A stretch of 6,031 bases of DNA from an uncultured Anaerobutyricum sp. (GCA_934317185.1 CAKREJ010000097.1:1-6031), one strand, 5' to 3'. Positions 1-5,792 are shown, counted from the stretch's first letter. Translations and numbers: made by a program. The notes: a model not told the origin generated them from the letters alone.

Positions 1-108
1 GAGGAGCACACGGAAGTAGGTTCTTTTTATTTCACACATTTTCTTTCCGATACTGATTTAGCGAAAAGGGTATATACCTTTTGTCTACTGGAGCCTTTTA
101 CTGATTGA
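1..108 (+). CDS. Possible C-terminal tail of an unrecognised gene entering from the left edge
   Basis: Frame 1 of the plus strand is open from the first base to a TGA at 106-108, giving 35 residues of mixed, protein-like composition (begins EEHTEVGSFYF, ends LLEPFTD). I do not recognise the family. An open stretch of this length next to a window edge arises by chance fairly often in AT-rich DNA, so this is only a candidate. It would be the only plus-strand gene in the window and would converge on the minus-strand regulator, with the large inverted repeat at 184-310 between them. The near-palindrome at 64-82 lies inside it. An alternative is a minus-strand gene starting at the ATG at 32-34 and running off the left edge, but its ribosome binding site would be weak. 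Confidence 0.25.
   Translation, partial: EEHTEVGSFYFTHFLSDTDLAKRVYTFCLLEPFTD
64..82. repeat. Near-perfect 18-base palindrome with one extra base
   Basis: AAAAGG, an extra G, TATATA, then CCTTTT: removing the single G at about position 70 leaves a perfect 18-base palindrome. It could be an operator for a dimeric regulator or a small hairpin. If the edge reading frame 1-108 is real, it lies inside coding sequence and may be incidental. No protein can be assigned to it. Confidence 0.3.
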
Positions 109-183
109 CTGCCATAATCTACCGGAGATTCCCCTCTTTCTCTCTCAACTAATTAATTCTCAGCTTCAATTTAGCAACAAACA
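109..183. other. Non-coding stretch with a 10-base direct repeat
   Basis: No gene is supported between the possible edge gene and the inverted-repeat element. TCTACTGGAG at 84-93 recurs as TCTACCGGAG at 118-127 (9 of 10 bases, offset 34). The rest is pyrimidine-rich and then AT-rich. I see no promoter, RNA gene or terminator here. Confidence 0.3.
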
Positions 184-310
184 GAAAAATTCAAAAAGAG
201 AGCAGGGTTAAATGTGACCTCGGAGCAAGTATGGAATGCAAGCTTTTTAGCAAGCATTTCATACGCAGCGACTACTGGCACATGTATCCTACTCTCTTTT
301 TTGATTTTTC
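184..310. repeat. 127-base imperfect inverted repeat with 19-base terminal arms (MITE-like element or large terminator hairpin)
   Basis: The outer arms 184-202 and 292-310 are inverted copies matching at 17 of 19 positions, with GAGAG/CTCTC flanked by runs of A and T. Going inward, short complementary blocks continue (AGG/CCT, ATGTG/CACAT). The core 229-264 is a tight hairpin: GTATGGAATGC, AA, GCT, loop TTTT, AGC, AA, GCATTTCATAC, with one mismatch in the 11-base arms that becomes a G·U pair in plus-strand RNA. Both strands end the structure in CTCTC followed by a U-rich run, so it could terminate transcription from either side. The regulator gene ends 8 bases away. Known alternatives are a miniature inverted-repeat element or a structured RNA. 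I see no obvious target-site duplication and no transposase or reverse transcriptase in the window. Confidence 0.6.
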
Positions 311-318
311 GTCCGTTC

Positions 319-579
319 CTAAAGAAGTGAATTAGTATTTTGATTTATTAGTTCTTCGAATGTGATATGAAAGATTTCACAAAATGCTTTGATTTCAATA
401 TCTGTTACAAAACGTTGGTGTGTTTCAATTCTTGTGATTACATTTTTATCTATATCATAACCTTTGAGTTGTAGTTCATGAGCAAGTCCACGTTGTGATA
501 AGTGATATTTTTTTCTTAAAGCAATTAACTTAGTACCAATTAAATTCTTTTTACCGGTTTCTGCAACTGGTTTTGGCAT
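319..579 (-). CDS. Small Cro/CI (XRE) family helix-turn-helix regulator
   Basis: An 86-residue protein that is almost entirely one XRE-type DNA-binding domain. The domain spans about residues 14-77: the first helix is IGTKLIALRKKYHLSQ, the LSQRGLAHEL segment is the usual helix 2, and DKNVITRIE (about 44-52) is the likely recognition helix, followed by the closing FHITFEELI. No sensor or dimerisation domain follows, so it is a stand-alone regulator. The ATG at 577-579 is supported by GGAAGGTG at 587-594, seven bases upstream. A possible promoter with an extended -10 lies at 649-679, and its -35 overlaps one of two TGAGACAAAT boxes, so autoregulation is a reasonable guess. No toxin or other partner gene is adjacent. 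Small proteins of this type are common in clostridial genomes, often near mobile DNA. Its targets are unknown. Confidence 0.8.
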   Translation of the reverse strand: MPKPVAETGKKNLIGTKLIALRKKYHLSQRGLAHELQLKGYDIDKNVITRIETHQRFVTDIEIKAFCEIFHITFEELINQNTNSLL

Positions 580-648
580 AATATTTCACCTTCCGTTCAA
601 ATTTTGTTATGCGTCATCGCATCATATGGTTTTATTTTACAAAATTTG

Positions 649-679
649 ATAATACCATGCGGTCGTAAAAGTGAGACAA
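649..679 (-). promoter_or_regulatory. Possible promoter of the HTH regulator
   Basis: Reading the minus strand, TTGTCT (674-679) could be a -35 and TATTAT (649-654) a -10, preceded by TGG, which makes an extended -10 (TGnTATTAT). The spacer is 19 bases, longer than optimal, which an extended -10 can tolerate. The start site would fall about 60 bases before the regulator ATG. The -35 lies within the first TGAGACAAAT box. Confidence 0.4.
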
Positions 680-710
680 ATACTGAAAAAGTTAAAAAAA
701 TGAGACAAAT
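672..710. repeat. Two identical TGAGACAAAT boxes, 29 bases apart
   Basis: TGAGACAAAT occurs at 672-681 and again at 701-710, each followed shortly by ACTGA (682-686 and 714-718). The first copy overlaps the predicted -35 of the regulator promoter. They could be binding sites for the regulator. Repeated boxes of this style are also found as transposase-binding sites near insertion-sequence ends, so an IS remnant is an alternative. Confidence 0.45.
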
Positions 711-865
711 TTTACTGATTTTTAATTTTTACAGCTATTGTGATGTAGAGTTATTGTTTTTGTTGTGTTTTTTTAATGAATTAAATCAAAAATTAGAGTT
801 GAATTTAACAGAGCTGTCAAAAAGAGCTGTCGATATGTCAGATAGAGCGATCGAAAAACAAATAG

Positions 866-910
866 AGTAAAAATAAAAACCCTGAAAATGGGACTGGCAT
901 ATTTTTTACT
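866..910. terminator. Possible weak bidirectional terminator after the HPr-like gene
   Basis: AGTAAAAA-type arms at the two ends (866-873 and 903-910) are complementary. An inner CCC (880-882) and GGG (890-892) can pair around a seven-base loop. On the minus strand the GGG side is followed by TTTTTATTTTT, and on the plus strand the other side by TTTTTT. The G/C stem is only three base pairs, so this is a weak call. It sits about 50 bases after the HPr-like stop codon. Confidence 0.3.
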
Positions 911-961
911 AATGCAGCAGTTTCATTTTCACGGTTTTGGTTTGATTTGATAAAGTCGTAG

Positions 962-1225
962 TTATTCTTCTAAATTTCCGGATAAAAGTTTCTTCATTGC
1001 TGCGAGAGCTTCGTTTTCATCCGGACCAGTACAAACACACTGTACAATGTCTCCGTTTCGGAAAGTTCCACTAATTAAATTAATAATGCTCTTTGCATTT
1101 ACATCCATATAATCTGTTTTGAGATGAATCTGACAATCATAACGATCTGCCAGATTAGCAATCTTATTCGCTGGTCCAAGATGAATTCCCTGCTCATTTG
1201 CAATAGTCAGTTCCGCATGTACCAT
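962..1225 (-). CDS. HPr-like phosphocarrier-family protein lacking Arg17
   Basis: An 87-residue cytoplasmic protein with the length and layout of HPr, the small phosphocarrier of the sugar phosphotransferase system (PTS). In the active-site loop NEQGIHLGPA the phosphorylatable His is at its normal position 15 and Pro18 is kept, but Arg17 of the usual HARPA/HMRPA motif is Gly. The second signature VNAKSI (42-47) keeps Ser46, the HPr kinase target, and the hydrophobic patch after it (Ile47, Ile48, Leu50, Ile51). The gene stands alone: it has its own promoter (1310-1338), an AGGAGGAG-rich ribosome binding site (1235-1244) and no enzyme I or PTS gene nearby. I infer a regulatory or specialised paralogue rather than the main PTS carrier, because Arg17 normally stabilises the phosphohistidine. 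It differs from Crh, which loses His15 instead. Family assignment is secure, the role is not. Confidence 0.85.
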   Translation of the reverse strand: MVHAELTIANEQGIHLGPANKIANLADRYDCQIHLKTDYMDVNAKSIINLISGTFRNGDIVQCVCTGPDENEALAAMKKLLSGNLEE

Positions 1226-1234
1226 ATGTTTTAA

Positions 1235-1309
1235 CTCCTCCTCTATACTTATACATATATTTAGCTATTCTTACCTTCTCAATAAAGAAAAAGCTAATTT
1301 ATTAGTTTT
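1235..1309 (-). promoter_or_regulatory. Leader region of the HPr-like gene with ribosome binding site
   Basis: The predicted transcript has a leader of roughly 75-80 bases before the ATG at 1223-1225. It contains TTAGCT (1292-1297) and its inverted copy AGCTAA (1261-1266), able to form a six-base-pair stem over an AU-rich loop. It ends with a strong purine-rich ribosome binding site, AGAGGAGGAG (1235-1244). No known riboswitch is recognised, and the stem is weak. Confidence 0.3.
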
Positions 1310-1338
1310 ATCTTACCACATTTACAGGGTGTATTCAA
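1310..1338 (-). promoter_or_regulatory. Housekeeping-type promoter of the HPr-like gene
   Basis: On the minus strand, TTGAAT (1333-1338) and TAAGAT (1310-1315) are separated by exactly 17 bases. The -10 is preceded by TGG, giving an extended -10 (TGnTAAGAT). This is the best sigma-A-type promoter seen in the window and makes the HPr-like gene a transcription unit separate from nfo and the hydrolase gene. Confidence 0.6.
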
Positions 1339-1364
1339 TCGTAAAAGCAGTTCTAATTTTGTTG

Positions 1365-1422
1365 TAAATAAAACAGAAAAGAGGAAATTTCTACAGCAAT
1401 TTGTGCTTATCATCTGCAGAAA
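1365..1422 (-). terminator. Likely intrinsic terminator of the nfo-hydrolase unit
   Basis: Six bases after the hydrolase stop codon, the transcript can form a nine-base-pair stem: UUUCUGCAG (1414-1422) with CUGUAGAAA (1388-1396), one pair being G·U, around a 17-base loop. It is followed by a U-rich run (UUUCCUCUUUUCUGUUUUAUUU). The loop is long and the U-run interrupted, so termination may be partial. It lies just before the HPr-like promoter, consistent with a unit boundary. Confidence 0.5.
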
Positions 1423-1428
1423 CAGGAG

Positions 1429-2142
1429 TTATCTCACATCTAATATAGATTGTTGTCCGGGTGCGGTAATATTTATGATCTGTCCTGTCAGAAACTTGGT
1501 ATCATTATTTTTTTTGTATCGTTTTATAATATCATATTGCTCCCAACAATGCATTGGAAATACAAAATGTGCTCCTACGTTTTTTATAAAATAATCTATT
1601 CCCAGAGTTTCTGATTCTTCCTGTCTTGGATCAAGAACGACGAAAGCACAGTCAATAGTTTCCCCTTTCAGGCGATCTAATTCTGACTTATAAAGCTGTT
1701 CCATCATCTGATTATCTTCTTCAGGTTCTCCGGGCCAGTCCCACCATTGCAGGTCTCCTGCATGATAAATTGTCTTATTCTCTGTTTTTACAAGAAATGC
1801 TACACCCTCATCCGTAGATTTTAATGTAGATACGGTGCAGGCATCAATTACTTTGTTCTCGTGAGGTTTTATAAAAATAACATTTTCTGCTTTTTTCCAG
1901 AAGCTACTTGCCCGCTTAATATCAGAGGATAAAATGTATACGACTTTACAACATTTATTTTCTAACTTAAAAATATCTTTTGTGTAATGGTCACTGTGTG
2001 CATGGCTGGAAAAAACATAAAGTTCTTTGTCATATTTTAATTCTGGAATTTCACCTTTCCAATAATCAAATAGTAAATAACTATGCTCTGTTTCTACCAG
2101 AAATCCGCTATGTTGAATATAGGTTACTGTCAGTTTACTCAT
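1429..2142 (-). CDS. Metallo-beta-lactamase-fold hydrolase, substrate unknown
   Basis: A 237-residue cytoplasmic protein with no signal peptide. The metal-binding motif HAHSDH (47-52) gives His47, His49, Asp51 and His52. YHAGD (126-130) supplies Asp130 and possibly His127, and FPMHCW supplies His198. An early QHSGF (10-14) and the overall spacing resemble the broad UlaG-like (COG2220) branch rather than true beta-lactamases or glyoxalase II. The run DLQWWDWPGE after the GD motif is a conspicuous subfamily marker. The ATG directly abuts the nfo stop codon (TAGATG), with GGAGG eight bases upstream inside nfo, so translation is probably coupled to endonuclease IV. This suggests, but does not prove, a role linked to nucleic-acid repair or nucleotide turnover. 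The fold is secure, and the substrate cannot be read from the sequence. Confidence 0.85.
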   Translation of the reverse strand: MSKLTVTYIQHSGFLVETEHSYLLFDYWKGEIPELKYDKELYVFSSHAHSDHYTKDIFKLENKCCKVVYILSSDIKRASSFWKKAENVIFIKPHENKVIDACTVSTLKSTDEGVAFLVKTENKTIYHAGDLQWWDWPGEPEEDNQMMEQLYKSELDRLKGETIDCAFVVLDPRQEESETLGIDYFIKNVGAHFVFPMHCWEQYDIIKRYKKNNDTKFLTGQIINITAPGQQSILDVR

Positions 2143-3051
2143 CTATTTTCCCTCCAGGATTCTTTCTTTTAAATCTTCGTAAAATATGCCTTCTTTTAAC
2201 ATAGCGATTTCATATTTATACGGAGCAAGTGCCTTTTTCTTTGTTATTGGATTTGGTATATACGGAGTCTCTAGGATTTTAGGAACAGATTCAAAATCCT
2301 TGTGGTATACGATATGATGTAAACAATCATATCCGATTTCGCCGAAACCTATATTTTCATGTCTGTCTTTATGTGCTCCCTTTGGATTTTTGCTGTCATT
2401 AATATGAAAAACAGCAATTTGGTTCTTTCCAATAACTTTATCAAATTTTTCTATGACACTATCAAAGTCTTCTTTTATGTCATAGCCGGCATCATTTGTA
2501 TGACAGGTATCAAAACAGACTCGTAATCTTTCGTTGTGAATTACCCCGTCATAAATAGCAGCAAGTTCTTCAAAGCTTCTTCCGATTTCGGTGCCCTTGC
2601 CGGCCATTGTCTCTAATGCAATATTTACGGTGCCGTCGTTATCCTCAGCAAATACTTCATTTAATCCTTTAATAATTTGCCTGATTCCGACTGTGGTGCC
2701 GGCACCAACATGTGCTCCGGGATGCAGTACCAAAGTTTTACATCGAAGAGCCTGCGTTCTTTTTAATTCAAGTTGTAAAAATTCTACTGCCAACTCAAAA
2801 GTCTCTGGTTTTATTGTATTGGCTAAATTGATAATATATGGGGCGTGAACTACAAATTCATCGATTCCGTTCTCCTGCATTAATGTCCATCCTTCATCAA
2901 TTCTCAATTCCTCGACAGGCTTTCTTCGTGTATTTTGTGGTGCTCCTGTATAAATCATAAATGTATTGGCATGATAGGCAAGAGCATCCTTAACAGAGCC
3001 AAGAAACATCTCTTTGCCACTCATCCCAACATGACAACCTAACTTTAGCAT
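2143..3051 (-). CDS. nfo: Endonuclease IV (apurinic/apyrimidinic endonuclease)
   Basis: This 302-residue enzyme cuts DNA 5' to abasic sites and removes 3'-blocking groups in base-excision repair. All nine metal ligands of the family are in place by motif: His69, His110, Glu147, Asp181, His184, His216, Asp229, His231 and Glu261. Family signatures are [25 protein letters not shown] and [10 protein letters not shown] followed by [12 protein letters not shown]. Tyr72 after the first ligand is also conserved. It is slightly longer than the E. coli enzyme (about 285 residues), with an extended C-terminal tail. The start is fixed by the typical N-terminus [12 protein letters not shown]. The nearest Shine-Dalgarno (AAGGA, 3066-3070) is about 14 bases away, which is long, so initiation may be inefficient. 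It follows rfbC by 55 bases with no clear terminator and only a poor promoter candidate (TTGTTA, 18 bases, TACAAG), so it may be partly co-transcribed with the rhamnose genes. Confidence 0.95.
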   Translation of the reverse strand: MLKLGCHVGMSGKEMFLGSVKDALAYHANTFMIYTGAPQNTRRKPVEELRIDEGWTLMQENGIDEFVVHAPYIINLANTIKPETFELAVEFLQLELKRTQALRCKTLVLHPGAHVGAGTTVGIRQIIKGLNEVFAEDNDGTVNIALETMAGKGTEIGRSFEELAAIYDGVIHNERLRVCFDTCHTNDAGYDIKEDFDSVIEKFDKVIGKNQIAVFHINDSKNPKGAHKDRHENIGFGEIGYDCLHHIVYHKDFESVPKILETPYIPNPITKKKALAPYKYEIAMLKEGIFYEDLKERILEGK

Positions 3052-3106
3052 ATAAAAATTCCATATCCTTTTTCTTGTATTTTCTGTGGCTTTATGATAA
3101 CAAAAC

Positions 3107-3703
3107 TTAAGTATTTATTCCGGGCCATTTCTGGTCTTTATCACTGAGGGTAAGAGGTGTTCCGTCTTCTAAGTGATACCCATCTGCGGCAGGTGTTCCT
3201 GAATACTCGCCCAGAAGGTTAGGCCATTTGATACCGATTTTTGGGTCATTCCAGGCAAGCCCACCTTCATCACCTGGATGATAGAAGTCAGTACATTTAT
3301 AACAGAATTCTGCTGTATCAGATAAAACAAGAAAACCGTGAGCAAATCCCTCCGGAATGTAGAATTGTTTATTGTTTTCGGCAGAAAGAATTTCACCGAA
3401 CCATTTTCCGTATGTTGTAGAATTGCTTCGTAAATCGACAACAACATCAAAAACAATACCGTTAATTACACGGACAAGTTTGCCCTGTGGATGTTGTTTT
3501 TGAAAGTGTAATCCACGAAGGACACCTTTAGAAGAGGAAGATTGGTTGTCCTGAACAAATTCCATATTAAGGCCTGCCTCTGCCATATCATTTTTATTAT
3601 ATGTTTCCATAAAATAACCACGGGAATCACCGTGAATGGCAGGTTCGATAATGCATAAACCTTCGATTCCTCCCACATTCTTTTTTACTTTAATCTGTCC
3701 CAA
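3107..3703 (-). CDS. rfbC: dTDP-4-dehydrorhamnose 3,5-epimerase
   Basis: The third step of dTDP-L-rhamnose synthesis, epimerising dTDP-4-keto-6-deoxyglucose at C3 and C5. The 198-residue protein is a single cupin (RmlC) domain. VLRGLHFQ holds the catalytic His66. Lys75 lies in HPQGKLVRV, and [15 protein letters not shown] (115-129) is the central signature. [10 protein letters not shown] (132-141) holds the active-site Tyr candidate, and [11 protein letters not shown] (151-161) and LSDKD (186-190) close the domain. Asp190 is probably the partner of His66. It is a little longer than the roughly 180-residue enterobacterial enzyme. The start is TTG (3701-3703): AGGAGGT lies exactly seven bases upstream, while the next in-frame ATG (codon 32) would remove the start of the domain. 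It is last of the rhamnose genes, 37 bases after rfbD. Confidence 0.95.
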   Translation of the reverse strand: MGQIKVKKNVGGIEGLCIIEPAIHGDSRGYFMETYNKNDMAEAGLNMEFVQDNQSSSSKGVLRGLHFQKQHPQGKLVRVINGIVFDVVVDLRSNSTTYGKWFGEILSAENNKQFYIPEGFAHGFLVLSDTAEFCYKCTDFYHPGDEGGLAWNDPKIGIKWPNLLGEYSGTPAADGYHLEDGTPLTLSDKDQKWPGINT

Positions 3704-3710
3704 GAGAGAG

Positions 3711-3717
3711 ACCTCCT
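3711..3717 (-). promoter_or_regulatory. Ribosome binding site that decides the rfbC TTG start
   Basis: On the minus strand the sequence AAAGGAGGT is a near-perfect Shine-Dalgarno, placed seven bases before TTG. No ATG or GTG start fits this site, so TTG is the likely initiation codon. Confidence 0.8.
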
Positions 3718-3740
3718 TTAATTTTTGTTATTATAGCTTT

Positions 3741-4691
3741 TTAAAAATTTTTATTTAAAACCACAGTTAAGTATCTTTGCAGTGCATCTTTCCAGTCCGG
3801 AAGAGGTGTGAAACCTGCTTGTGTAAGTTTGCTTTTATCAAGTCGACTGTTAAATGGACGGGCAGCCTTAGATGCACCATATTCCGCAGTTGTAACAGGC
3901 GTTACAGTGATATGATTTTCATCATATTCTTTATGTCCAAGCAGGACTGCCTGACGAAAAATTTCTTTTGTGAAGTCATACCAACTGATATAACCGCCTT
4001 CATTCGTGGCATGGTAGTAGCCGTATTTTTCACTTTCAGCCATATCAATAAGAAGCCTTGCCAGATCAAAGGTGTAGGTTGGGGTTCCAATCTGATCATT
4101 AACAACATTAATCTTATTATGGCTTTTTCCGACGTTAAGCATGGTCTTAATAAAATTTTTACCATTTTGACCAAATACCCATGCAATACGAACAATAAAG
4201 TATTTATCTAAAGTGTTTGCTACAGCCTGTTCACCGAGAAGCTTTGTTTGTCCATATATATTTAATGGTTTATAATCTTTGCAATCAGGCTTCCACGGAA
4301 TCGTGCCCTGTCCATCAAAGACATAGTCTGTACTTAAATAAATCATTTTGCAGTTGAGTTTTTTACAGGCAGAGGCTATATACTGTGTGCCATCGACATT
4401 GATTTTTTTAACTGTTTCCTGCTTATCTGCATCTTCTGCAAGATCAACCGCAGTCCAGGCAGCACAGTGAATAACAACATCTGGAACAACTTCAGTTAAA
4501 ATCTGGTTTACTGCTGTCTGATCTGTAATATCTAATGAAATATAAGGTGATTTTGTGACGGGAGAATTATCTTGTATGCCGGAATATTTGGGAGTAATAT
4601 CCGAGGCAATTCCCTTATAGCCACGGGAAACAAGTTCATTCATGACATCATGCCCAAGCTGACCATTTACACCTGTTACAAAAAATTTCAT
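3741..4691 (-). CDS. rfbD: dTDP-4-dehydrorhamnose reductase
   Basis: The last step of the pathway, reducing dTDP-4-keto-L-rhamnose to dTDP-L-rhamnose with NAD(P)H. This 316-residue enzyme of the extended short-chain dehydrogenase type has the N-terminal nucleotide-binding motif GVNGQLG (7-13). CAAWTAVD (76-83) and LSTDYVFDG (119-127) follow. YGQTK (146-150) gives the catalytic Tyr146 and Lys150, with Thr121 as the probable third member. NDQIGTPT (198-205) and RPFNSRL (278-284) are the RmlD C-terminal signatures. It is somewhat longer than the usual 280-300 residues, with an extra segment at about 31-52 after the first beta-alpha unit. The ATG has GAGGA eight bases upstream. It lies 29 bases after rfbB and 37 before rfbC, consistent with one operon. 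Confidence 0.95.
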   Translation of the reverse strand: MKFFVTGVNGQLGHDVMNELVSRGYKGIASDITPKYSGIQDNSPVTKSPYISLDITDQTAVNQILTEVVPDVVIHCAAWTAVDLAEDADKQETVKKINVDGTQYIASACKKLNCKMIYLSTDYVFDGQGTIPWKPDCKDYKPLNIYGQTKLLGEQAVANTLDKYFIVRIAWVFGQNGKNFIKTMLNVGKSHNKINVVNDQIGTPTYTFDLARLLIDMAESEKYGYYHATNEGGYISWYDFTKEIFRQAVLLGHKEYDENHITVTPVTTAEYGASKAARPFNSRLDKSKLTQAGFTPLPDWKDALQRYLTVVLNKNF

Positions 4692-4720
4692 GATAGATTT
4701 CCTCTTTCTGTTTGCATTTA

Positions 4721-5740
4721 TTAACGGTTTTTATACATTTTTTCGTAGTAATCCTGATATTCTCCGGAAATAATAGTTTCCCACCAGTCTTTATTATCAA
4801 GATACCACTGAATTGTCTTTTTTATACCATCCGCAAATTTGGTTTCCGGAAGCCAGCCAAGTTCGTTATGAATCTTTGTAGGATCAATGGCATAACGCAT
4901 ATCATGTCCTTTTCTGTCTGCAACATAAGTGATGAGACTTTCTGGCTTACCAAGCTCTTTACAGATAATTTTTACAATATCGATGTTTTTCATTTCGTTG
5001 TGTCCACCAACATTATAAACTTCTCCGACACGGCCTTTATGGATAATTAAATCAATCGCACGGCAGTGATCCTCTACATAGAGCCAGTCTCGTACATTTT
5101 CACCCTTTCCGTAAACCGGAAGAGGTTTGTCATTTAATGCATTGGCAATCATAAGCGGAATCAATTTTTCCGGGAAATGATAAGGACCATAATTATTTGA
5201 GCAGCGGCTGATCGTTACAGGAAGTCCGTAAGTTCTATGATAAGCAAGAACTAATAAATCAGCACCTGCTTTAGAACTGCTGTATGGAGAACTTGTGTGA
5301 ATCGGTGTTTCTTCTGTAAAGAAAAGGTCAGGGCGGTCTAATGGAAGATCCCCATAAACTTCATCGGTACTTACCTGATGATAACGCTTGATACCGTATT
5401 TACGGCAGGCATCCATAAGGACAGCCGTTCCTTTAATGTTGGTATCTAAGAAAACTTCAGGGTTTTCGATAGAACGGTCGACATGACTTTCAGCAGCAAA
5501 GTTTACTACCATGTCAGGATGTTCCTCTTCAAACAGCTTATATACAGCTTCTCTGTCGGTAATACTTTCTTTTACAAAGCGGAAATTCGGATTATCCATT
5601 ACCGGCTCTAAAGTAGAAAGGTTTCCTGCATAAGTCAGGCAGTCTAAACAAATGATTCGGTAATCAGGATATTTGTTTAACATATGAAAAATAAAGTTGC
5701 TTCCAATAAATCCGGCACCACCGGTTACAATAATAGTCAT
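4721..5740 (-). CDS. rfbB: dTDP-glucose 4,6-dehydratase
   Basis: The second step of the pathway, an NAD-dependent conversion of dTDP-glucose to dTDP-4-keto-6-deoxyglucose. The 339-residue protein has the Rossmann motif TGGAGFIGSN (6-15). FAAESHVDRSI (81-91) and STDEVYGD (124-131) follow, the latter carrying the dehydratase Thr125-Asp126-Glu127 triad. YSSSK (153-157) holds catalytic Tyr153 and Lys157. SNNYGPYHFPEKLIP (181-195) and GENVRDWLYVEDH (213-225) bind the sugar nucleotide. Asp-Glu after Thr125 separates it from simple UDP-glucose 4-epimerases. Length is normal for RmlB. The ATG (5738-5740) has AAGGAG nine bases upstream. The 117-base gap before it holds two hairpins. Confidence 0.97.
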   Translation of the reverse strand: MTIIVTGGAGFIGSNFIFHMLNKYPDYRIICLDCLTYAGNLSTLEPVMDNPNFRFVKESITDREAVYKLFEEEHPDMVVNFAAESHVDRSIENPEVFLDTNIKGTAVLMDACRKYGIKRYHQVSTDEVYGDLPLDRPDLFFTEETPIHTSSPYSSSKAGADLLVLAYHRTYGLPVTISRCSNNYGPYHFPEKLIPLMIANALNDKPLPVYGKGENVRDWLYVEDHCRAIDLIIHKGRVGEVYNVGGHNEMKNIDIVKIICKELGKPESLITYVADRKGHDMRYAIDPTKIHNELGWLPETKFADGIKKTIQWYLDNKDWWETIISGEYQDYYEKMYKNR

Positions 5741-5766
5741 AAGTAAATACTCCTTTTAAATAATTC

Positions 5767-5786
5767 AAGAATGTCAGAACATTCCT
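5767..5786 (-). promoter_or_regulatory. Second intercistronic hairpin between rfbA and rfbB
   Basis: In the minus-strand transcript, AGGAAUGU and ACAUUCUU form eight base pairs (one G·U) around a UCUG tetraloop. It is followed by UUGAAUUAUUU, a poor U-run, and lies about 12 bases before the rfbB Shine-Dalgarno. It may be a leaky terminator, an RNA-processing or stability element, or a modulator of rfbB translation. Confidence 0.45.
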
Positions 5787-5792
5787 GCTGAA

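Larger units (their letters stand above)
580..961. other. AT-rich intergenic region between the HPr-like gene and the regulator
   Basis: This 382-base stretch has no convincing gene. It holds the regulator's ribosome binding site and a possible promoter (649-679), two TGAGACAAAT boxes (672-681 and 701-710), a pair of AGAGCTGTC repeats 13 bases apart (810-818 and 823-831), and a possible weak bidirectional terminator at 866-910. A plus-strand frame 604-870 is open but starts at TTG without a ribosome binding site. Its last ~30 residues (ending SDRAIEKQIE) look protein-like and could be a decayed remnant. Confidence 0.5.

Noticed and set aside
184..310. The inverted repeat as a retron or CRISPR-type RNA
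   Set aside because: There is no reverse transcriptase, Cas protein or spaced repeat array in the window. One inverted repeat alone does not support either.
604..870. Plus-strand 88-codon open frame as a functional gene
   Set aside because: It starts at TTG with no Shine-Dalgarno, the internal ATG at codon 33 also lacks one, and much of it is AT-driven low complexity. It is described as intergenic with a possible remnant.
319..870. HTH regulator plus neighbouring small frame as a toxin-antitoxin pair
   Set aside because: The only nearby frame is on the opposite strand, lacks a translation start and matches no toxin family I recognise.
1226..1428. Riboswitch or RNA gene between the hydrolase and HPr-like genes
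   Set aside because: The gap is explained by a terminator hairpin, a promoter and a short leader. The leader stem is only six base pairs, and no known riboswitch core is visible.
3169..3678. Overlapping minus-strand frames inside rfbC
   Set aside because: They are read in another frame of rfbC, whose own frame carries every epimerase motif. They show no domain of their own.
3777..4211. Long plus-strand open frame opposite rfbD
   Set aside because: It is entirely antisense to a clearly conserved rfbD coding region, and its translation is Cys- and Phe-rich without recognisable motifs, as expected for a shadow frame.
4712..5050. Plus-strand open frame opposite the 3' end of rfbB
   Set aside because: It is antisense to the conserved C-terminal region of rfbB, with no ribosome binding site or motif support.
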